DNA of 64,000 nucleotides from Pseudomonas sp. Irchel s3h14 (GTDB lineage Bacteria; Pseudomonadota; Gammaproteobacteria; Pseudomonadales; Pseudomonadaceae). The notes beneath the pieces are model-generated. The model searched no databases and was not told the DNA's origin. It saw only the letters and a list, made by a program, of their open reading frames with translations. Where the stretch lies: the NCBI RefSeq assembly GCF_900187425.1, contig NZ_FYDJ01000016.1:1-64000 (forward strand), given 5' to 3'. Of the stretch, positions 60,243 through 64,000 are shown piece after piece; within the stretch, counting starts at the first letter, position 1, and each line of letters begins with the position of its first letter. A program made the position numbers and the translations under genes.

Positions 60243-61613
60243 ATGAGTCACCCGAACTTCGTCAGCCCTGACCTGATCCGCCAACGCTTTTCCAAAGCGA
60301 TGTCCGACATGTACCGCGAAGAAGTGCCGCTGTACGGCGCGCTGATGGAACTGGTGGAACAGACCAACCACCACGTACTGGACAGCGATCCACAGATCGC
60401 CCGACAGTTGAATAGCACCGGTGAAATCCAGCGCCTGGACCTGGAGCGGCATGGCGCGATCCGTGTCGGCACCGCCGATGAACTGGCCACCCTCGCCCGG
60501 CTGTTTGCGGTGATGGGCATGCAGCCGGTGGGTTATTACGACCTGACCCCGGCCGGCGTGCCGGTGCACTCCACGGCTTTTCGCGCGGTGCATGAGGCGG
60601 CGTTGCAGGTCAGCCCGTTCAGGGTGTTCACCTCCCTGCTGCGCCTGGAACTGATCGAGGACCTGGAACTGCGAGCGTTCGCCCAATCGGTGCTGGATAA
60701 GCGTTCGATCTTCACGCCCACCGCGCTGACCCTCATCGATCGCGCCGAAACCCGGGGAGGCCTCACCGAACAGGAGGCCCAGGACTTCGTCGAGCAGGCG
60801 CTGGAAACGTTCCGTTGGCACCACACCGCCACCGTGACCGCCGAGCAGTACCGCAAACTCAGCGCCCAGCATCGTCTGATCGCCGACGTGGTGGCGTTCA
60901 CCGGCCCGCATATCAACCACCTGACGCCGCGCACCCTGGACATCGACATCGTCCAGGCGCAAATGCCTGCCCACGGCATCACCCCCAAAGCGGTAATCGA
61001 AGGCCCGCCCCGCCGTCAGTGCCCGATCCTGCTGCGCCAGACCAGTTTCAAGGCGCTGGACGAGCCTGTCGCCTTCACCGATCAACCCCAGACTCACGGC
61101 AGCCACAGCGCTCGTTTTGGCGAGATCGAGCAACGCGGCGCGGCGCTCACGCCCAAAGGCCGGGCGCTTTACGACCGTTTGCTCAACGCTGCCCGGGATG
61201 AATTGAAAGACTTCCCCAATGAGGCCAATGCCACACGTTACAACGCGCTGATGGCGCAGCACTTTGCAGAATTCCCTGACACCGTTGAAGGTATGCGCCA
61301 ACAGGAACTGGCGTACTTTCGCTACTTCGTCACGGAAAAAGGTATGGGGGCCGACGAGTTGAAATCGTGGTCGCTGGAAGATCTGCTCAGCGGCGGGTAT
61401 TTGCAGGTTGAACCGTTGGTGTACGAAGATTTCCTGCCAGTCAGCGCTGCGGGGATTTTTCAGTCGAACCTGGGGGATGCGGCGCAAACCCACTATGGCG
61501 TGCAATCGAACCGGCAGGTGTTTGAGAAGGCGCTGGGTCGATCGACGATCGATGAGTTGGCGTTGTATGCCGAGACGCAGCGGCGCTCGATCGAGGAATG
61601 TTTCGCGCATTGA
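60243..61613 (+). CDS. hglS: 2-oxoadipate dioxygenase/decarboxylase (HglS, DUF1338 family)
   Basis: A 456-residue iron enzyme of the HglS/YdcJ family that turns 2-oxoadipate into D-2-hydroxyglutarate in D-lysine/pipecolate catabolism. Family blocks: GYYDLTPAGVPVHSTAFRAV near 98-118 (metal His and Arg), FTSLLRLELIED near 125, AFTGPHINHLTPRTLDID near 220 (His) and the C-terminal Glu-containing YLQVEPLVYEDFLP near 385. Length agrees with P. putida HglS (about 464). No other lysine-catabolic gene is next to it. The start at 60243 gives MSHPNFVSPDL, with no clear AGG-type site immediately upstream. Confidence 0.88.
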   Translation: MSHPNFVSPDLIRQRFSKAMSDMYREEVPLYGALMELVEQTNHHVLDSDPQIARQLNSTGEIQRLDLERHGAIRVGTADELATLARLFAVMGMQPVGYYDLTPAGVPVHSTAFRAVHEAALQVSPFRVFTSLLRLELIEDLELRAFAQSVLDKRSIFTPTALTLIDRAETRGGLTEQEAQDFVEQALETFRWHHTATVTAEQYRKLSAQHRLIADVVAFTGPHINHLTPRTLDIDIVQAQMPAHGITPKAVIEGPPRRQCPILLRQTSFKALDEPVAFTDQPQTHGSHSARFGEIEQRGAALTPKGRALYDRLLNAARDELKDFPNEANATRYNALMAQHFAEFPDTVEGMRQQELAYFRYFVTEKGMGADELKSWSLEDLLSGGYLQVEPLVYEDFLPVSAAGIFQSNLGDAAQTHYGVQSNRQVFEKALGRSTIDELALYAETQRRSIEECFAH

Positions 61614-61641
61614 GCCTCGCTGTCTGAGGCGTGGCACGAAC

Positions 61642-61776
61642 CTGTAGCAGCTGGCGCAGCCTGCGTTCGGCTGCGAAGCGGTCGTTGTATCCGCCGCCGC
61701 GGTCTTTCAGACAAACCGTGTTTGCCGGTTTTACGACTGCTGCGCAGCCGAACGCAGGCTGCGCCAGCTGCTACAC
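61642..61776. repeat. GTAGCAGCTGGCGCAGCCTGCGTTCGG inverted repeat, copy 3
   Basis: Inverted arms of about 35 bases around a segment with GTTGTATCCGCCGCCGCGG. It is placed between the convergent hglS and PfpI-type genes and may serve as terminator for both. Confidence 0.85.
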
Positions 61777-61783
61777 GTCAGAC

Positions 61784-62461
61784 TTAGCGGAGCTTCGCCA
61801 ACAGTTCTTGTGCCGCCGCTTCAGAGGAAGCCGGATTCTGACCGGTAATCAGCAAACCATCAGTGAGCACATAACTCGCCCAGTCAGCACCTTTGGAATA
61901 GACACCACCCTTCTCCTTAAGCATGTCCTCCACCAAAAACGGCACGACCTTCGTCAGTTGCACTGCCTCCTCTTCAGAATTGGTAAACCCCGTCACGCGC
62001 TTGCCTTTGACCAGCGGCTGGCCGTCCGCGCCCTTGACGTGACGCAACACACCCGGCGCGTGGCAGACGGCCGCGACCGGTTTGCCCGCCTGGGAAAACG
62101 CCTCGATCAGAGCAATCGAAATTTTGTCTTCGGCCAAATCCCACAGCGGGCCATGGCCGCCCGGGTAGAAAATCGCATCGTAATCTTCAGCCCTCGCGCT
62201 GCTTAGCAGAGCGGTAGATGCCAATGCTGACTGGGCGGCGGGGTCTTTGCGAAAGCGCTCGGTGGCCGCAGTTTGCGCGTCCGGCTCGTCGCTTTTTGGG
62301 TCCAGCGGTGGTTGACCACCCTTGGGCGAGGCCAGGGTCAACTGAGCGCCGGCGTCTTTAAAGGCAAAGTACGGTGCGGCGAATTCCTCCAGCCAAAAGC
62401 CGGTTTTCTTACCCGTGTCACCCAATTGATCGTGTGACGTTAGAACCATCAGGATTTTCAT
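61784..62461 (-). CDS. DJ-1/PfpI-family protein, Hsp31/glyoxalase III-like
   Basis: A 225-residue class I glutamine-amidotransferase-like protein of the DJ-1/PfpI superfamily. The nucleophile Cys is in AVCHAPGVLRH near 135, with FYPGGHGPLWDL near 105 and SPKGGQPPLDP near 50. That set, together with TGKKTGFWLEEFAAPY near the start, is typical of HchA-like chaperone/glyoxalase III-type proteins. It is likely a stress or methylglyoxal detoxification enzyme. The start at 62461 is used; the 10-residue upstream extension has no support. Confidence 0.83.
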   Translation of the reverse strand: MKILMVLTSHDQLGDTGKKTGFWLEEFAAPYFAFKDAGAQLTLASPKGGQPPLDPKSDEPDAQTAATERFRKDPAAQSALASTALLSSARAEDYDAIFYPGGHGPLWDLAEDKISIALIEAFSQAGKPVAAVCHAPGVLRHVKGADGQPLVKGKRVTGFTNSEEEAVQLTKVVPFLVEDMLKEKGGVYSKGADWASYVLTDGLLITGQNPASSEAAAQELLAKLR

Positions 62462-62615
62462 GTCGTTCTCCTTGAGTTCGCAGTTGTTCATTCATCTCGG
62501 CGCTGAGTTTGACCTCCAGGCTGCAGCATTCGTTGCACCTGTCACCCTAGCGGTTCTGCTACCGGTTTTCGGCAAATCAGACGATGGGTCACCGAATGAT
62601 GGCTAACCGCCTTGA

Positions 62616-62633
62616 TGCGCAAGAAGTTGCGCA
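62616..62633. promoter_or_regulatory. Upstream activator-like site 1 (TGCGCAA-GAAG-TTGCGCA)
   Basis: An 18-bp inverted repeat identical to the one at 62698-62715. Its centre is 199 bases before the predicted -24 element, so it is the distal of three such sites. It probably binds an enhancer-binding protein dimer. Confidence 0.55.
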
Positions 62634-62696
62634 CTCAACGCTGCGAAAGCCCTTCCCGCGACGCTGATCGCCCGGCCCGTCAGGCGCTCCAGCCAA

Positions 62697-62738
62697 GTGC
62701 GCAAGAAGTTGCGCAGTACTGCGCAACTTCTTGCGCAC
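62697..62738. promoter_or_regulatory. Upstream activator-like sites 2 and 3, perfect 42-bp palindrome
   Basis: The 42 bases are perfectly palindromic and comprise two 18-bp sites, TGCGCAA-GAAG-TTGCGCA (62698-62715) and TGCGCAA-CTTC-TTGCGCA (62720-62737), 22 bp apart centre to centre, i.e. about two helical turns. Together with 62616 they form a triple operator 85-205 bases upstream of the -24 element, as expected for bEBP sites. Confidence 0.7.
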
Positions 62739-62822
62739 ATTCACCGGCGATCGCTGCCGAACCTTCTCCGCGAGATCTAAAAAACCTCTCAACCGCCTGA
62801 TTTATATAGCCTTAACCGCTTC

Positions 62823-62838
62823 TGGCACGGACCTTGAT
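62823..62838 (+). promoter_or_regulatory. hcp: Sigma-54-like promoter of hcp
   Basis: TGGCACG-GACC-TTGAT matches the sigma-54 consensus TGGCACG-N4-TTGCW at every position but the last conserved C (A instead). GG is at 62824-62825 and the -12 dinucleotide at 62836-62837. Transcription would start near 62849, about 58 bases before the hcp ATG. Confidence 0.6.
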
Positions 62839-62906
62839 AACAGTCAGGCACCCACCGGGCGATACCGCCTCCCGGGCACCCTTAACTTTTAGCAAGGAGC
62901 ACATCC

Positions 62907-63425
62907 ATGGCTACACCAGCGTACATGTCCGTCACTGGCGAGAAACAAGGTCTGATCACTGCCGGCGCGTTCACTGCCGACTCGGTTGGCAACACCTACC
63001 AGGAAGGTCACGAAGACCAGGTCATGGTTCAGGGTTTCCAGCACGAAGTGATCATCCCGCGTGACCCGCAGTCCGGCCAACCTACTGGTCAGCGCGTTCA
63101 CAAGCCAGTTGTCATCACCAAAGTGTTCGACAAGGCTTCCCCACTGCTGCTGGCTGCCCTGACTTCGGGCGAGCGCATGACCACTATCGAAATCAAGTGG
63201 TACCGCACCTCGGCTCAAGGCACACAAGAGCACTACTACACCACCAAACTTGAAGACGCGATCATCGTGGACATCAAGGACTACATGCACAACTGCCAAG
63301 ATCCGGCGAACTCGCACTTCACCCACCTGGAAGACGTGCATTTCACCTACCGCAAAATCACCTGGACCCACGAAGTATCCGGTACTTCGGGTTCCGATGA
63401 CTGGCGTTCCCCGGTCGCTGGCTAA
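62907..63425 (+). CDS. hcp: Type VI secretion tube protein Hcp
   Basis: A 172-residue Hcp. It begins MATPAYMSVTGEKQGLITAG and contains GHEDQVMVQGFQHEVIIP, the HKPVVITKVFDKASPLLL loop and the C-terminal KITWTHEVSGTSGSDDWRSP, all standard. Hexamers of Hcp stack to form the T6SS tube, and some carry effectors. AAGGAG lies seven bases before the ATG. The vgrG gene starts 131 bases after its stop and is probably in the same transcript. The promoter upstream looks sigma-54 dependent. Confidence 0.95.
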   Translation: MATPAYMSVTGEKQGLITAGAFTADSVGNTYQEGHEDQVMVQGFQHEVIIPRDPQSGQPTGQRVHKPVVITKVFDKASPLLLAALTSGERMTTIEIKWYRTSAQGTQEHYYTTKLEDAIIVDIKDYMHNCQDPANSHFTHLEDVHFTYRKITWTHEVSGTSGSDDWRSPVAG

Positions 63426-63556
63426 GTCTGGCCGACCGTTTCAAGCATCGGCCAGCTCTGCTGGTCGATGTTGTTTCCGCCCTTCCAGAATTTTGCGTCT
63501 GCTGATTCCTGTTTCAGGTATCGGTTTACGCCGCTGCACTGCACGAGGAACAAGGG

Positions 63557-64000
63557 ATGTTCGCGCCGGCCAATCAAACTCACTTTGCCCTGACCATCGA
63601 AGGTCTTTCCAACGACTTCCAGGTTCTTTCCCTGCAAGGTCGGGAAGCCATCAGCCAGCCTTTTGTGTTTGAGGTGGAGCTGGTCAGTGAACAGCCGTCC
63701 CTGGACCTCGAGACCCTGCTGCACAAACCGGCCTTTTTGCAGCTCTCGCCCGACGGCAGCGGCATTCATGGCCAGATCTACCGCGCCGCCCAAGGTGATT
63801 CCGGCAAACGCCTGACCCGCTACGCGGTGACCCTGCGCCCGCAACTGTCTTACTTGGCGCACCGCATCAACCAACGCATCTTCCAGAACCTTAACGTGCC
63901 GAAAATCATCGGCAGCGTCCTCGAAGAGCACGGCATCCAAAGCAACGCCTATGAATTCAAAGTCGGGGCGATTTATCCCGAGCGCATTTACTGCGTTCAG
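63557..64000 (+). CDS. tssI: Type VI secretion spike protein VgrG (partial, N-terminal part)
   Basis: The first 148 residues of a VgrG, cut off at the right window edge. It reads MFAPANQTHFALTIEGLSND, FQVLSLQGREAISQPFVFEV, HGQIYRAAQGDSGKRLTRYAV, RPQLSYLAHRINQRIFQNLN and IIGSVLEEHGI, matching the gp27-like head of VgrG proteins. VgrG trimers tip the Hcp tube. AAGGG lies just before the ATG at 63557. The C-terminal domain and effector genes downstream are not visible. Confidence 0.95.
   Translation, partial: MFAPANQTHFALTIEGLSNDFQVLSLQGREAISQPFVFEVELVSEQPSLDLETLLHKPAFLQLSPDGSGIHGQIYRAAQGDSGKRLTRYAVTLRPQLSYLAHRINQRIFQNLNVPKIIGSVLEEHGIQSNAYEFKVGAIYPERIYCVQ

Larger units (their letters stand above)
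62462..62906. other. Regulatory intergenic region of the hcp-vgrG island
   Basis: This 445-base gap between the PfpI-type gene (minus) and hcp (plus) contains the promoter region of hcp. It includes three TGCGCAA-N4-TTGCGCA inverted repeats, a sigma-54-like promoter and a leader with AAGGAG. No gene is seen in it; the frames here include repeats. Confidence 0.6.

Noticed and set aside
1..64000. CRISPR arrays, integrases, transposases, tRNA attachment sites
   Set aside because: No regularly spaced repeats, recombinase motifs or tRNA-like sequence were found; all repeats seen are scattered palindromes.

Overview
The window is chromosomal DNA of a Pseudomonas, most likely of the P. fluorescens group. 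The evidence is uniform GC-rich coding sequence, a LysR-CoA transferase-thiolase block laid out like dhcR-dhcA-dhcB-atoB, a Pseudomonas-type oxaloacetate decarboxylase, Pseudomonas-restricted small proteins (a DUF6124-type gene), and many short palindromic intergenic repeats of the kind that litter this group. No rRNA, tRNA, CRISPR array, prophage or insertion sequence was found.

Layout. 1-2500: a dispersed repeat, a chemoreceptor and a DksA-like protein lacking the usual zinc cysteines. 2826-18496: a complete inositol catabolic locus on the minus strand, iolC(+DUF2090)-iolE-iolB-iolA-iolI-iolD-iolG-iolH-iolW followed by a sugar ABC transporter (binding protein, ATPase, permease). A divergent RpiR-family regulator sits at its head and GGAA-N6-TTCC operator-like sites flank it. 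Inositol would be imported, oxidised (IolG/IolW), isomerised (IolI), dehydrated (IolE), hydrolysed (IolD), isomerised (IolB), phosphorylated and cleaved (IolC-DUF2090), and the semialdehyde converted to acyl-CoA (IolA). 19494-29285: assorted single genes, including a GST, a membrane protein with a 23-residue membrane peptide downstream, a two-component system, a DUF692/DUF2063 pair, a formamidase, a methyltransferase and a sirtuin. 29313-32954: the CoA transferase/thiolase block. 33180-45747: small accessory genes (two LysR, GST, ABM monooxygenase, an orphan antitoxin with a broken toxin, an amino-acid binding protein, an aspartoacylase-like enzyme, rhodanese/FtrA, CobF).

46089-54293 is an all-plus-strand block: RpiR regulator, isochorismatase-like hydrolase, glutamine-synthetase-like ligase, N-formylglutamate amidohydrolase, APC permease, two arginine N-succinyltransferase subunits apparently separated from the rest of an aru operon, and an oxaloacetate decarboxylase. 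The first five overlap or nearly touch and look like one uncharacterised nitrogen-compound catabolic operon. 54359-62461 holds a glutamate carboxypeptidase-type peptidase, a MASE2-GGDEF cyclase, a decayed Baeyer-Villiger-type monooxygenase with its intact hydrolase neighbour, a 2-oxoadipate dioxygenase (HglS) and a PfpI-type protein. The right edge is the start of an hcp-vgrG type VI secretion island; hcp has a sigma-54-like promoter preceded by three copies of an 18-bp inverted repeat.

Three families of intergenic palindromes recur throughout: a ~107-bp GATCGTTCCCACGC element (nine full or partial copies), a TGTGGGAGCGGGCTTGCTCGCG type, and a GTAGCAGCTG type. They often fall inside operons, including between iol genes.
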